A stretch of DNA of 64,000 bases, from assembly GCF_020085105.1 (NCBI RefSeq), contig NC_058045.1, positions 12,223,833-12,287,832 on the forward strand, written 5' to 3'. This document shows positions 1-13,600 of the stretch, in pieces (the first letter of the stretch is position 1; each line of letters begins with the position of its first letter). The notes under the pieces are model-generated. The model was not told the origin of the DNA, did not search any database, and worked only from the letters and a program-made list of their open reading frames with translations. The position numbers were made by a program, and so were the translations under genes. Source of the stretch: Siniperca chuatsi. Lineage: Eukaryota > Chordata > Actinopteri > Centrarchiformes > Sinipercidae.

Positions 1-9
1 AATTATATA

Positions 10-1496
10 CAGTGCATCCAGAAAGTATTCACAGCGCTTCACTTTTTCCACATTTTGTTATGTTACAGCCTTATTCCAAAATAGATTAAATTCATTATTT
101 TCCTCAAAATTCTACAAACAATACCCCATAATGACAACGTGAAAGTAGTTTGTTTGAAATCTTTGCAAATTTATATATAAAAAATAAAAATAAATCACAT
201 GTACATAAGTATTCACAGCCTTTGCTCAATACTTTGTTCAAGCACCTTTGGCACCAATTACAGCCTCAAGTCTTGTAATCTGAGTCTTGAGTATGATGCT
301 ACAAGCATGGCACACCTCTTTGTGGGCAGTTTCCCCAATTCATCTTTGCAGGACCTCTCAAGCTCCATCAGGTTGGATGGAGAGAGTCGGTACACAGCCA
401 TTTTCAGATCTCTCCAGAGATGTTCACTCGGGTTCAATCTGGGCTTTGGCTGGGCCACTCAAGGACATTCACAGAGTTGACCCGTAGCCACTCCTTTGTT
501 ATCTTGGCTGTGTGCTTAGGGTCATTGTCCTGTTGGAAGATGAACCCTCGCCCTAGTCTGAGGTCCAGAGCAGGTTTTATTCAAGGATGTCTCTACATTG
601 CTACATTCATCTTTCCCTCGATCCTGACTGGTCTCCCAGTTCCTGCCGCTGAAAAACATTCCCACAGCATGATGCTGCCACCACCATGCTTCACTGTAGG
701 GATGGTATTGGCCAGGTGATGAGCGGTGCCTGGTGTCCTCCAGACATGACGCTTGCCATTCAGGCCAAAGAGTTCAATCTTTGTTTCATTAGACCAGAGA
801 ATTTTGTTTCTCATGGTCTGAGAGTCCTTCAGGTGCCTTTTGGCAAACTCCAAGCGGGCTGTCTTGTGCCTTTTACTGAGCAGGGGCCTCCTTCTGCCCC
901 TCTACCAAACAGGCCTGATTGGTGGAGGGCTGCAGAGATGGTTGTTCTTCTGGAAGGTTCTCCTCTCTCCACAGAGAAACACTGGAACTCTGTCAGAGTG
1001 ACCATTGGGTTCTTGGTCACCTCCCTGACTAAGGCCCTTCACCCCCCGATCGCTCAGTTTGGCCGGGCGGCCAGCTCTAGGAAGAGTCCTGGTGGTTCCA
1101 AACTTCTTCCATTTACGGATGATGGAGGCCACTGTGCTCATTGGGACAGAGGTGCAGAGGTCTGTGCCTTTCCAAATCATGTCCAATCAACTGAATTTAT
1201 CACAGGTCGACTCCAATCAAGTTGTAGAAACATCTCAAGTATGATCAGTGGAAAGAGGATGCGTCTGAGCTCAATTTTGAGTGTCATGGCATAGGCTGTG
1301 AATACTTATGTACATGTGATTTTTTCATTTTTTATTTTTAATAAATTTGAAAAGATTTCAAACAAACGTCTTTCACGTTGTCATTATGGGCTATTGTTTG
1401 TAGAATTTTGAGGAAAATAATGAATTTAATCTATTTTGGAATAAGGCTGTAACATAACAAAAAGTGAAGCACTGTGAATACTTTCCAGATGCACTG
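10..1496 (-). mobile_element. Tc1/mariner DNA transposon, decayed
   Basis: A complete but inactive Tc1-like element flanked by TA dinucleotides (8-9 and 1497-1498), the expected target duplication. The ends read CAGTGCATCCAGAAAG and its inverse. The inverted repeats are very long: about 210 bp at 10-222 match 1291-1496 reversed, and the motif GTATTCACAG recurs at the outer and inner edge of each, which is the IR/DR layout known from fish Tc1 elements. Transposase remnants lie on the minus strand between the repeats. Boundaries are precise; decay is clear because the protein is split over several frames. Confidence 0.92.
258..1260 (-). pseudogene. Tc1-type transposase pseudogene
   Basis: Minus-strand remnants of a DDE transposase. 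An N-terminal DNA-binding part around 902-1186 includes GTTRTLPRAGRP, which resembles the linker between the paired helix-turn-helix units. A middle part at 593-853 contains [13 protein letters not shown] and [14 protein letters not shown]-terminal part at 258-458 contains [13 protein letters not shown], the region around the last catalytic acid. These lie in different frames and no single frame runs through, so the gene is broken by frameshifts and stops and cannot make a working enzyme. The start position is approximate. Confidence 0.85.
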
Positions 1497-1498
1497 TA

Positions 1499-3087
1499 TA
1501 GTCAGTGGTTACAGCAAGGTAGCCGAATGTTATTTGAGAGATGAAACAAACTACATTTGGGAAGCTATTTATTTTATGTATAGGTTTTAATTTGTTAATT
1601 TGTAGAGAATCATTCATACATAAGTAAGATTAAAAGGTAGCAATGGACACACTGAATGGTGAGATACTGCATATATTAAGTTTAATATTGCTTAAATTAG
1701 GAGTTTTTTGTATTGTGTGCTTTACAGTCATCCTTCCACAAGTGTTTTCACAGTCGTCACAGCTTTGACTGTCACATCTAAATGGTCAAATTCAGTCTGT
1801 TGGCAAACAAGTTGATGATGTACATAAAAAGAACTTGGGTCATTGAACCAAGGCATTTAATGTTATGCTACAAAATCTGTTATTAGGTCATTAACATCTG
1901 CCAATGAATTTCATGGTCTGCAAGGCTTTCTGAAAACTTAGCGAATACAAAAATCCTGTACTTTAAAAACAAGAATTAATGTTTATCATACCCATTCAGA
2001 CAGACTGAGCCCCCATTGAGTGTTATGAACCATGGACAAATGCCATTTCATGAGGGATAAGAGTTTATTTTGTGTGTGACAAGATCAAATTTGAACAGCA
2101 GTGAGTAGAACAAATAGCTGCCATTATATCCAATCATGAATCATTACCCTTGAAGTAAAGTACAAACTGCACTGCAATATATTTAATGGTCCAGATAACA
2201 GCTTTAACTGATTTCGAGGCTATCTGATTCTGCAGCAAATACTTAGCATACTTATTCTTTAAAAGAATCGTTTAAAGAGATGAGATTCTGTCATAAAAAT
2301 ACAAGTTAATTAGACATTGTGTGTATCACAGCACACAAGGTAGCATTTAACTTCACATAGTTATATAGTATAGTTCATATACTTATCTTTATCAGAGTAA
2401 TGTGTGGTAAATTCCACATAACATAACTAGTTCTTTCTATTCTAGTCATGTAAAATGGGTTTGTCCACTGTAGCCTCTTTGAAAATGTGAAGGGTCATTT
2501 GCCACAAACAAAGATTTATAATTTATAATTTATAGTATAATATACCTGTATGTCTGTCTGTATGAGAGCTACTTAAATTTGGATCTAAGGGGAAAATATT
2601 TGCATCCACCATAATCTAAATGTTTTTTTCTCAAGATGTTTAGTTACTTTAGAAACGAAAGTAAATGTGCTATTCATCATGTTGTTGATTTACATGCTTC
2701 TGAGAAATGTATTTTTAGAAATCCTTCTTTAAAAATAAGAGCACTAAGCATGACATTTTATGACTTACTTAAAGTATGGGTGGAGCACACCTCCCACAAA
2801 CTCATTCATGATTAATCCACTTTGTATTCCCCTGTATGATCAAATATCAGCTTTACAAGCTCAAAGTCTGACCCAATTCATATTTGCCAGCAAGAATTCA
2901 CACCTGTTGTTCCCGTAATTTGTCAGACTTGATCAACATCACGTCTGATCAAATGTTGCTTCCTGAGACAGATCAGAGCAGCATGTCTGTTAATTAATAA
3001 TAAGGTGTTTCATAGAGGGCAGAGTATATTTTCCCACAGTGTATTTTACAGCACAGCATTTGACAGCCGGGGTTAGGAGGAAGCACA
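1499..3087. other. Intergenic, no gene seen
   Basis: AT-rich sequence between the Tc1 element and the nucleoside transporter. I see no coding exon or RNA gene. The last 100 bases or so before 3088 probably hold the promoter and 5' UTR of the transporter, but no clear TATA box stands out. Confidence 0.5.
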
Positions 3088-6000
3088 ATGAGTAAGCCAT
3101 CAGCTCTGTTTTTCCTTGAAATAAGCTGTTTGTTTTGCAGTTGTGAACTGGTATTTTTGTGCACCATTCTTCACAAGATATGCCAGGAGGACTCTTGTGT
3201 GGACTTCTTTTATCTCACAGAGTACATAGAAACACAGCTTGTTATTTGTTTGGCAGTACTGGTTGTTAAAGTTGAACATGCTTTACCAAAGGCTGCTGCA
3301 TAGACGTGAACAATGATTGTGTTTTTCAGCGGAAACCAACAGTGCTCAGCTCAAAAATATAACCCACGCTGACGGAAATGGTGTGGACAACCAGGCTTTT
3401 GAAATAGAGGTATGTATCACATTTCATTTTTAAAGAAAATGGTACAACATGATCATTTAAAAAAAGTAAAAAGCCTTCTTTTCTTAGGAGGACAACATTA
3501 CAGATACTAGCAGTGTCAAAAGGCAGTCTAGAAAGACTAAAAAGAGATTGGGATCATACTTAAGGTGCGTCAGTTCAAGTTATTGCATTTTGTAAAACAA
3601 AAATAGTAATTGTTTTATTGGGAGTGCAATACTTCTGGGTGCAGTCATAACAACAGGTGCAATGTTGATTTTGTTTCCACTGTATTTTTTATTCACTCAA
3701 AAGGACAGTAGTGCACAATTAGACCTTACTTCTAATTTGTCCTGTACTTCAGCCACGTTTCCAAGCCAATTAATGCCACAGAGGATTACATCAAGGCTCA
3801 CTTAAAAACCTTCAAATACATTGTGCTGGGCATACTTGGAGCAGGTAATATCAAAAGTCTGTTCATTTGCGTTAAAATTTTACAATCAGTAGCAGTTTAT
3901 TCAATGGTCGTGTCCTGCACAATTTGATATTGATATTTGTTTTGAAGACTATGACAAGACAGGAATAATCATGTGAATATAGACAATGATTTTTGATTAA
4001 GCACCCTTCTGTTCTGTAGGTTATGTGGCATACTTCATTGCAGCCTGTGTATTGGATTTCCAGAGGGCCATCGCTCTTGTAGTCCTAACAAGTTTGGCTG
4101 TTGTCATTAAATCATATGAACTTTTGAAGGAGTACAAGGGAGAAAGCATCAGTCAGTGTTTCAGACCCGCAGTTAGATGCTTTAAATCTAACTTGAAATG
4201 GATAAAATGGTGAGTGGATGCCTTGTTTTCAGTTGCGTTGTCATCTGTATTATAACGAACTACACATAATGGAATCTGTTCATGAGCGAAGGTGTGTTTT
4301 ATTGTTTTTCAGGGTTTTCATCTTAGTGGTTGTGGCCTTGCTTGTGGCGTGGATCATCTTCGACACAAGCCAGCGTCCTGAGCAGCTTATCTCATTTGGA
4401 GGAGTGTGCATGTTCATCGTGCTTATATTCCTCTTGTCAGCACACAGGACAGCGGTGAGTTTTGCATTGTGTCAACCACTAACTCTGCTCAAAGATGACT
4501 AATTCCTGTGGTGACAACTGTTTCGAAACATGCTTGGGCGTTATCTCAAGTTATCTGTGGTCCGTTTTGCTGAGACTTTGGATATCATTTGGCTTTGTGT
4601 CTCTATTATCTTAGCGTTAAACAGAAGTGCTTCCTTGTCATAACATAAGGCTTTATGCAGACTCCCTGATAATGGTGTAACTACTTTATTTTTTATTTTT
4701 TATCTTTTTTTTAGGTATCATGGAGGCCTGTGGTTTGGGGCCTCGGGTTGCAGTTCTGTATTGGCATTTTTGTTATAAGAACAGAGCCCGGACTCATAGC
4801 TTTCCGATGGCTTGGACATCAAGTGCAGGTATTACACTTGGATGTTTTCCTTATCTAAAATAAACTCTGTTCAAATGAAAAGGTGTATTCTACCAAGAAT
4901 AACGGAAACACATATGTATAGGCCAAAGGTTAGGCACGTGTGTGACCTCAATATATTGAATAATAATAGGATACTCACGGATGATTATTACACAAGCTCA
5001 GCTCCAGTCCTCCTCCTCCAACGACATCACACACATTCAGCATGCAACTCTCAAATCATTAGCAAGCATAACACTAACAGGTACACACTGTAAAACCACA
5101 TTATAAAACCAATTATTTTATAAGGAACCTTGATTGCAAATACCATCCATTTTGTATTATATTAATAACATCCAAAATTTACATTTTGGCAGTACTGGGA
5201 AATGTGTGATCCAGCATTTCTAACCAGTCACATCATATGTGATCCTGAAGCTCTTTGTTTGCACAACAGACTTTACTTGTATAGCACACAGTGTTACTTA
5301 TCTACCAGGGCATAATATTCTTTAACTGAGTGGATCATATGCTTATCTTTCAGGCTGTTCACTTGTATTCTTGGGTCATCCAAGGGTTAAGTTAGTGTAG
5401 TGTACGCACATGCAGGTGGTCTGTTAATCACTTTTTAATGTGCCTGCTGTCTCTTCTATGTTGCTGCTTTTGTTCCATGACTTCCTATTGTAAAATCTAA
5501 ATAATAAGTAATTGTGCCATAAATTACTGATTGAGGAAAGAAATAATTTGAAATAATATAAGCCATGTTTCTTCTTTGTCTTAAATCTACAGACATTCCT
5601 TAACTATACCAAAGAAGGGTCAAAATTTGTTTTTGGGGATCTGACCGACATTTTTGCCTTTCAAGTAAGTGGATGAGTAGATAATGCAGTTAGGAGTCCA
5701 TATTTAAGTTACTGAAATTGAATGTATTTAACTTTAGTTTTGATTTCTTCCTCAGGCTTTGCCTATTGTTGTGTTCTTCAGCAGCGTGATGTCAGTCCTT
5801 TACTTTTTAGGGATAATGCAGTGGCTCATTCTGAAGGTAAAGAAAGGTTCAAACTTGTACCTCACAGCATTGTAGCTTCCTGTAGGTCTGGGTGTATATT
5901 GCTTACGCCTGCAGTAACATACTATGACCAAGAACCATGTGTTTTTGCCCATGCAGATCTCATGGGTTATGCAGATAACGATGGGAACCTCTCCCACAGA

Positions 6001-8642
6001 GACCTTGAGTGTGGCAGGCAATATATTTGTTGGGCAGGTACTTTGGGCAGAGCTAGATGTCTTTGCAACACTATCTTTGACACTATTCTATTCTGACTAC
6101 ATTTTGCTTGAAATTTCATGAGCTCGATTCTCTCTGTACTTTAGTTTTATGATTACATAAACAAATCAGTTACAATTACAATTACTGTTTATTTTTGCTC
6201 CATGTTTTTTGACTATCAGACTGAGGCTCCGCTACTGATCCGCCCCTATTTGAAAGACATGACCAAATCTGAGATCCATTCTGTTTTGACTGGCGGATTT
6301 GCAACAATTGCAGGCAGTGTCATGGGGGCATTCATCTCATTTGGGGTGAGATGAAGCTGTTTTCATACCACCACATAATACATACAATAACTATATTTAT
6401 ACAGCAAATTTCAGATAAAAAGATGCAACAGAATGTGTTTCACAAAAGACAAAGTTTCTTGGTAAAAGCAGGTTTGAGTTTTCTTTATAAGCTAGGTGCC
6501 CATTCTTAAGTTTAGAGGGAGACTGCTCCCGAGTCTGGCGCTATAAAAAAATGCAGCATTGCCACAGGCTTTAGTTCCTGAAGGGAGGAACAGTTAATGT
6601 GTGTGTCAGCACAAATCAATGATTTGTTCAGAACATAAACTGTGAGGCCAGTGATTTAATGTGGAATGAGGCAGTGAATTGATTTGAAAACAATGAGAAG
6701 CGCCTTAAAATAAATTCTGGGGAGTGCCAGTGGAGATATTTTAGCACAGCACAGCACCCCAAATTAGATGACATTTCGTTGTATTTTGCAGATCGATGCT
6801 TCTTCCTTGTTATCAGCCTCTGTGATGGCTGCTCCTTGTGCCTTGGCCATCTCCAAACTTTCTTACCCAGAGACAGAGGAGAGTCCCTTCAAGTCAGAGA
6901 AGAATATCAAAATAGCTTGTGGGTGGGTATATCTGTCCCTTAATTTCTTCTTTTCCCTTTCAGGATTTTTCTACTTATGTGAATTAAATAACTTTTTTTT
7001 AAAAAAACTCCTTAGAGATGAACAGAACATTCTGGAGGCTGCTAGCAGCGGAGCTTCTGCTTCAATTGGTCTTGTTGCTAACATTGCAGCAAATTTGATA
7101 GCCTTTCTTGCCATCTTTGGGTTCATAAATCAAGCTTTGAGTTGGCTTGGAGGTATGGTGGGATATCCTTCAATCACATTTCAGGTATGTTTTAGCAAAA
7201 GACTGATAACTTAAGTGTGACATTTTGATAATGTGCAATATTTTTTATTGATTTTTTAAATTAGATGTATTCGTTTTGCACAAGTGTAATATCAAAGGGG
7301 TTATCCAAAAATGCGCAGGTGGTCAAAAGATAAGAGCTTATGACAATCCCTGTCAAAAACAAAAACGAGTAGATGTAAAAGAATAATAGTATTTTGTTAT
7401 TTTGATGATATTTTACAATTAAATATCATACAAAATAACTAATTATTCGGACACATATATTTATTTATACACACATTTCACAGATTTTGCTTGCATGTAC
7501 TGTAAATTTAATAAGTGAGTCTATATCCAACTAAACTTAAGTCTCTCTGTGTTCATAGATTATTTGCTCTTATGTGTTCATGCCTGTGGCCTTCATGATG
7601 GGAGTACCATATGATGACAGTTACATTGTGGCTGAACTAATTGGCACAAAGCTCTTCCTCAATGAGTTTTTGGCCTATGAGAAACTATCTAAGCTGAAGA
7701 ACAACAGACTCAATGGACTTATTGGAGATGATATACAGTGGATATCTGTGAGCAAATGTTTTAAATTGGAGTTTGAATATTGTCAGTGTGGGTGTGCTAC
7801 AGTACAAGGATAAATTCATGAGCACTGCACAAGAAATGGAAAGGAAACGCAAAATAACGTTACATGAATTAGTTTTTTCTTATTTCAGGTCCGATCAGAA
7901 ATAATCACCACTTATGCTCTTTGTGGGTTTGCCAACTTCAGCTCACTGGGTATTGTGATTGGAGGCCTATGTGAGTATTTGATCATCCCATCCTCAATAT
8001 TTTTTTAATCATCACTCTCTCAGTAATGATTTTTGACACAGAGTATTTTCTTTTCTCATAGCCGCCATATGCCCATCCAGAAGAGCTGATGTCTCGTCTC
8101 TGGTGTTGAGAGCTATGCTCACCGGGACTTGTGTATCTCTTGTCAATGCTTGCATTGCAGGTAAGAGCTTTTGAATTGAACTGGCAGCACACTTTAGCTT
8201 GTTTCCTACTGTACTGTAACTGAGTAGCTTTTTCACTTTATTTCTCAGGGATCCTCTTTGTTCCCCCACTTGACTGTGTGGAGCTGTTCAAGGTATCTGC
8301 TTTCAATGCCACAGATGTAAATATACAAACTTGCTGTGAAAACCTGCTTGGAAGGTAAGCATGTACATTTTCATTACAAAACTGCTTTCCGGTGACTGTA
8401 TTAAAATGTTATGGAAAACATCAGTGACTCACAGGGTTAACAAATTCTTAAATGTGCAGTTGAGTATCTCTCTGTGATATGGGGCTATTTGAACTTACAC
8501 CTCAATTGAATTCTTTTGCAGCACTGTAAGCAATGGGACCATCTCATTTGAAGGATCGTGGAGCACAGTAGCAAACGTCTCTGTGTTTTTCTCTAAATGT
8601 TGTCAGTGTTGTGGTTTTCCTGATGTGGCAGTTTGTAACTAG
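3088..8642 (+). CDS. slc28a1: Concentrative nucleoside transporter (SLC28, CNT1/2-like)
   Basis: Sodium-coupled nucleoside uptake carrier of the plasma membrane; 651 residues, close to the usual CNT length. Exons (phases all fit): 3088-3091, 3330-3409, 3488-3564, 3753-3844, 4020-4209, 4313-4454, 4715-4828, 5593-5664, 5756-5836, 5957-6037, 6220-6345, 6792-6922, 7016-7184, 7559-7747, 7889-7970, 8062-8160, 8249-8354, 8522-8642. The ATG sits in a first coding exon of only four coding bases; the second codon is split. Family marks seen: [32 protein letters not shown] (helical hairpin 1), [18 protein letters not shown], and the signature [12 protein letters not shown] at 482-493 (Leu where Val is usual). 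The C-terminal ectodomain has paired Cys and N-glycosylation sequons. Overall closer to CNT1/CNT2 than CNT3, but the key selectivity residues are CNT3-like. The slc28a1 name leans on adjacency to alpk3; slc28a2 is possible. Confidence 0.93.
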
Positions 8643-8915
8643 AGAAGAAGAATACATATCACTGTCTGTTTTTATACTGTAGTTCATTTACATGTATCTC
8701 CATGTTTGTATATTTGTGTCACAGTTAATATAAAAATGTAAAGCCTATATGCATATCTTTTAAAGTTGAATATATCTTTCATGTATTATATTGTAAATTT
8801 ATTTGAGATATGGGCTTTTACTTAAAACCAAGGATTAAAAGGACACACCTTAAGATATACACCAGAAATCAGGAAATATTCAGGCATCAGCGGTTCAATG
8901 AATGTAAATATTTCA

Positions 8916-8921
8916 AATAAA
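8916..8921 (+). terminator. Poly(A) signal of the nucleoside transporter
   Basis: AATAAA 274 bases after the stop codon at 8642. It is the first canonical signal downstream on this strand, giving a short 3' UTR. Confidence 0.6.
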
Positions 8922-8942
8922 ATTGAGTAACTAAATTATTTC

Positions 8943-10606
8943 ATAATGTTATTGATAATTATACATACATAGTCATACTTTTTGAAAAAAAAACCCAAAA
9001 AACTATGAAAATGTGAACTATGCTTTTATGCATTTACATTTATTTAAAAAAAACATTAGCTGACATGATATAACATAACGACAGCACACATTGTAAACAC
9101 ATTTATTCTTCTTTCTCAATTACTCATTCATTTACTCACTCACATATTCACTCCCACATTTATAATTTTTACTGCACACTACTTTAGATATTCAGTCCTT
9201 TGACTATATGTATGTATGTATATGTATTTACACATAAACACAATACAACAGTTTGTTTGCATGACACCACACCTTAACATTAAAGTGTTTTCACTGTCAT
9301 CTGCTGGTCAATATTTCAACTTCACATCTTTTAGAATTTGGGTTTTCTATCATAAACAATCATACAATTACAGTTTTTTAAGTAATGGCAGCTGAAGTTT
9401 AAGAGTGGCTATTTGGACACATTTCAAGACTCTCATTAATCATTAACCAATAATCCATTACAGAAATTCCTAAATATTTCTTGTCAGTTTTTTATTATTT
9501 GTCAAAGGCAAGTGACTCCTGTTGGAATTTAACCATGAATATCTGTGCAAACTCATGAGATAACTGAATAGTTTTCATTCAAATTCTTATTCTAATTTAT
9601 GTTCAAGTCCATGCTGGCTTTACAACTTATAAGAAAGAAATAGGCAATGTTTAAGATTGGTCTGGTTACTGGTTAATCTGCCATAAAACTTTACAGATTT
9701 CAGGGTGATTGCAGGGAGCCTTACTTAGTGATCAAAAGGCTTCTGAAAGTCCTGAGCCTGCCCTTTTGGTTATTTTGTTCAGTGTGCTTTTATCCCACAG
9801 TCCATAGGGCAGGTCTAATTAACTGTGTGGAGCTCATTGCTTTGACTGTGGCATGCACCAGCACATATTCTCAAATACTGTAAGAGGACTGATTAAAGAC
9901 ACAGACACAACGGATACAAAGTACTCAAAAACTACTAAAAAGTAATGCCAAAAACAAAGTCCACACAAACATCTTTGACCTTGCCATGTAAATAAATTCT
10001 GCATAGGCAGTTCTAATGCAAACCATAAATAACATCTCCAAAATAAACTTTATGCCCTACACACATACTGTACATCACAGATGAACATGCAGCTTTCATA
10101 TGCATACATTACCTCAACCCCCTCTGTGGCTGTGGTCTTATTCTCCATGATTCTTTAAATCAAACCACTAAAACATCTCTTCATTAAAAGAAAAGAGCAA
10201 AACTTCACTGCAAATTCTATTGCGTGAAGTATGGCTGATTTGAGCTGACAAATATTGCTTGGAGAGTTGTTTGTCCACTCATAGAGCTGATAAGACTCTG
10301 AGGCAAGTGTTTCAAACTATTTAATAGTGTTATGTCAACTCTATTGTAGCCCGGTGTTGCTTTTCATACTGTTTAAATTAAGCGTGGGAGCTATAAGGTC
10401 AAAAACCCTGCGCCCATTGCTCCAAACATTTTCATAAACCTTTTAACTGAGAAATTCACAGTAATTCTTTATGACAAGTCAGGTCAACAAACTATTATTT
10501 TTAACTATTACAAGTCCTTGCTGGCTTTGGTAACTGGAAAGAAACAGGTAATACTAAACCATTAAAAGCAATAAAATCTTGCTTGACACAAAAGAGGCAC
10601 TTTTCC
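8943..10606. other. Convergent intergenic region and probable alpk3 3' UTR
   Basis: Space between the tail of the transporter and the alpk3 stop codon at 10607-10609. No coding exon is visible. Because alpk3 reads leftward, its 3' UTR must lie here. Minus-strand AATAAA candidates occur at 9491-9496 and 9112-9117, but I cannot tell which is used. A short TATG-type run lies near 9208-9225. Confidence 0.4.
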
Positions 10607-13600
10607 CTATCTCATTTCAAGAACAGTTTCTGCAGACTTGCATTTGGTGTCTGATTTATTGTCCTCTGTCTCCTGAACTTTTCTAGTCACCTTTGGGCTA
10701 GAATTTGCCTTTCTAGACACCTGAGGGCTTTGTCCTTTCCGCTGCAGCTGTGGGCTGTTAGAGCCCAACTTGCGGTTGAGCAGGGGGCTCCTGGAACCCT
10801 TCATCTTGGTGGGCTGCTGAAGACTATCCATAGACTTAAGTGGGTGCAGGCCAAGAAGTCCACAGTAGTAGTTGCATTGGTGGTGTGTCAAGAACTGTTC
10901 GAATACTTCAGGAGAGCCATACTCTGTTAGTCCTTGGTATCTGAAACACAGGGGTCAACTTTTTATTTCAGCTATTCTAATACAAAACAAACAAATAACA
11001 TTTGCATGTACTGGTTTAGATACAAACCCTTTTGACTTGGTCACAACTCTAACATTTGTGATCTTCGTTTCAACACCTGCAAAAATAAATCACAGAGGAT
11101 TATTAATATTATTATTCCCACAAATAGATAAATGATTGCTTTCATTATAAGCTTGTATGTGTGTCTTACCATCCAGCCGAGTGACCAGCAAATTGCCGTG
11201 CGTCCACTGATGGATCCAGTGCTGGAAGGTGTTGCATTTCTGCTCCACCTCAGAAACAGTTTGTGTGACCAGCCTGCCTTTAGGATCCACCATACAATAC
11301 TTGAGGAAGACACCCTTGAGATCAGCCTCCACTGTGGCGTATGGCACAGAGTTTGCAGGCCGGTACATCAGATACTGAGGAATCACTCTGTGGGCAACAC
11401 AAAAAAAATTGTGGCTTGATCACAGGCAGTGTTGTACATTTCAGGAATCAATTATCAGAGCTACTGTATAATAAGTGTGGTACTTACTCCAGTGAACAGC
11501 CAAAGTTCTCGATAACTCTTGCTTCAGCCGCAAAGATTTTACAGTATTCTCGAATCATGTTTTGGACTTTGCATTCCTGACAACGCAAGTAATTTAATAA
11601 AGATTAATGTACTGCAATTATAATCACTAGGAATTTATTGGGAGCAATTTAACGAACATTCTTAGACAGTAAATCCACTACTCACTTTCTTTGTAAGCTC
11701 TAGATTTCTCTCTGTAAGGTTGCTCTCCTGTTTGGTCCCATAGGCGATGGGGTTTTTAACTTTGATGATGCAAGCACTTCCAGACTCAAAGACGGGATCC
11801 AGGCCGTAAATGACCTTCACTCTGCTGGCTTTGTGAGCACAGCCCTCCCCGATGTGCACCGTCTCGGTCATGATGCGGCCAAAGTACTTGTCACCCCAGT
11901 TGCCACAGTCGGCCAGGCCTTTGGTGAACAGCAGTGGGGTCATCTCGATCTCCTCTCCAACTAAAAGAAAACAAAAACAGATATTTACAATGAGCAGTAA
12001 TTTACAGAAAATGTACCAAAAAAAGGCTGATATGGTACATATCTAAAAATGTACCTTCCAAATCATCTCTTAGTAGTATCTCAGACAGAACTGTAAAATA
12101 GAAAACAGACAAAGACTCATAAAAGCACAATTGATATTATAAGATTTAGATTGAACACTTGATTTCGCCAGGCATACTGTATCTTACTGTCTTCGCTGAG
12201 CAGGTAGTCAGTGGTGTCAGTCCCATATTCGTTATTGATCGAACAGCCATATACTCCACAGTCTTGGCTGGATGCTAGAACAACAGCCAGTGCTACTTGG
12301 CTTTCATCTCCTCCACTTGAGGACAAAAAAGGGAAAAACACATCATTGTGAACATGACAAGTTGATGCACCTAACCTATTCAACAACAACCCACAAGGTG
12401 TCACTGTGAGACAAATGGTCACACTGTGTGGCAGCAGTGCTGGTGCAGCAGCCAGTAGCACATATATAGACTTTTAACGCCCCCCGGAGATGGGAAAAAT
12501 ATTGTGTCAGGTTACAGTTTCTGTGTCTAGCCAGAGATTCACCTCCCCGTGTCACAGCTGTGAGGGTTCACAGTCACATGAGCTGGACGTCTCTGCAGTG
12601 AGAATGTGAGAATGACAGAAGGCCATGGGATGCACTCTGAGGCCCAAATAAAAATGAAGTATTATTGTTTCATATCTGGAGCCTGTCCATTTTAATCATG
12701 TTGGCTAGAAATCCTCAAAATAATGGCAGCGAAAAGAAGTCACATGTAATAATGTTAATACCTACAACAAATTGAACACCATGTGACATTGCTGTTGATT
12801 TGTGTTACAGGTGGTTCAAGTAGTGTTGATACTGAAAACAAGAAGGGCATTTACCTTCTCTTCACCTCTAGTATTTCCTCCTCATCTTTGTACCACTTAA
12901 TGGTGCAGTCACTGAGCACGTTGAAGAATTGGCACCACAGCTTCAGGTGTCCGGAGGCATCTGGGAACGGCTCTCCCCTGATCTTACGGATGACCTGTGG
13001 AGCTGGTGGTGCATGAGAGAGAGGGTGCTCAACAAGAGGCTCAAAGTAAATATATACTGTACTGGAGAGAGGAGACTTTCTAATGTTTCCACTTCCTCAA
13101 GCACTGGTGTACTTATCACACTTATGTGTTGGCAAACAAAAAAGTATTTCACAGAACCATTTGTATTGTGATATTTCATGAAAACGACACGAAAAAGTGG
13201 AATCAAACAGGTCAAATATGTTACACTGCAGACTGCTGTTTAACACCTACTTACTTTATACAGAGCCTGACTATTTAGCCATATTGTATATAACTTCTAT
13301 GGTTTATATTAATAAGTTAAGTAAGATAATAAGTAAGTTATTGTGTAAACAAGATATTTTGTTGTGCAAACAAGTTGATAAAGCCGTTATTGGAAAACAT
13401 GCAGAACTTGTTCCCACAACATAATATCTTCACAAGATAAAAACAAAAATCCATCTTTTAGGACTCAGTGATTGATTCTTTACCTTTCAAAGGGTCCAGC
13501 TTCTTTTCAGCTGGTTTCTCCTCTAGTTTGGTGCTGACTGGTTCTTCTGTGGGAGTCTCCTCCACAACTTTTGGCACCTCCAACGTGACCTTTCTGCGGC

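Noticed and set aside
686-1294. Long plus-strand open frame inside the Tc1 element
   Set aside because: It is antisense to the broken transposase and has no recognisable domain.
3088-3303. 71-codon ORF starting at the transporter ATG
   Set aside because: It runs through the GTAAG donor at 3092 into the intron. The spliced frame gives a consistent protein with correct phases to the stop at 8642.
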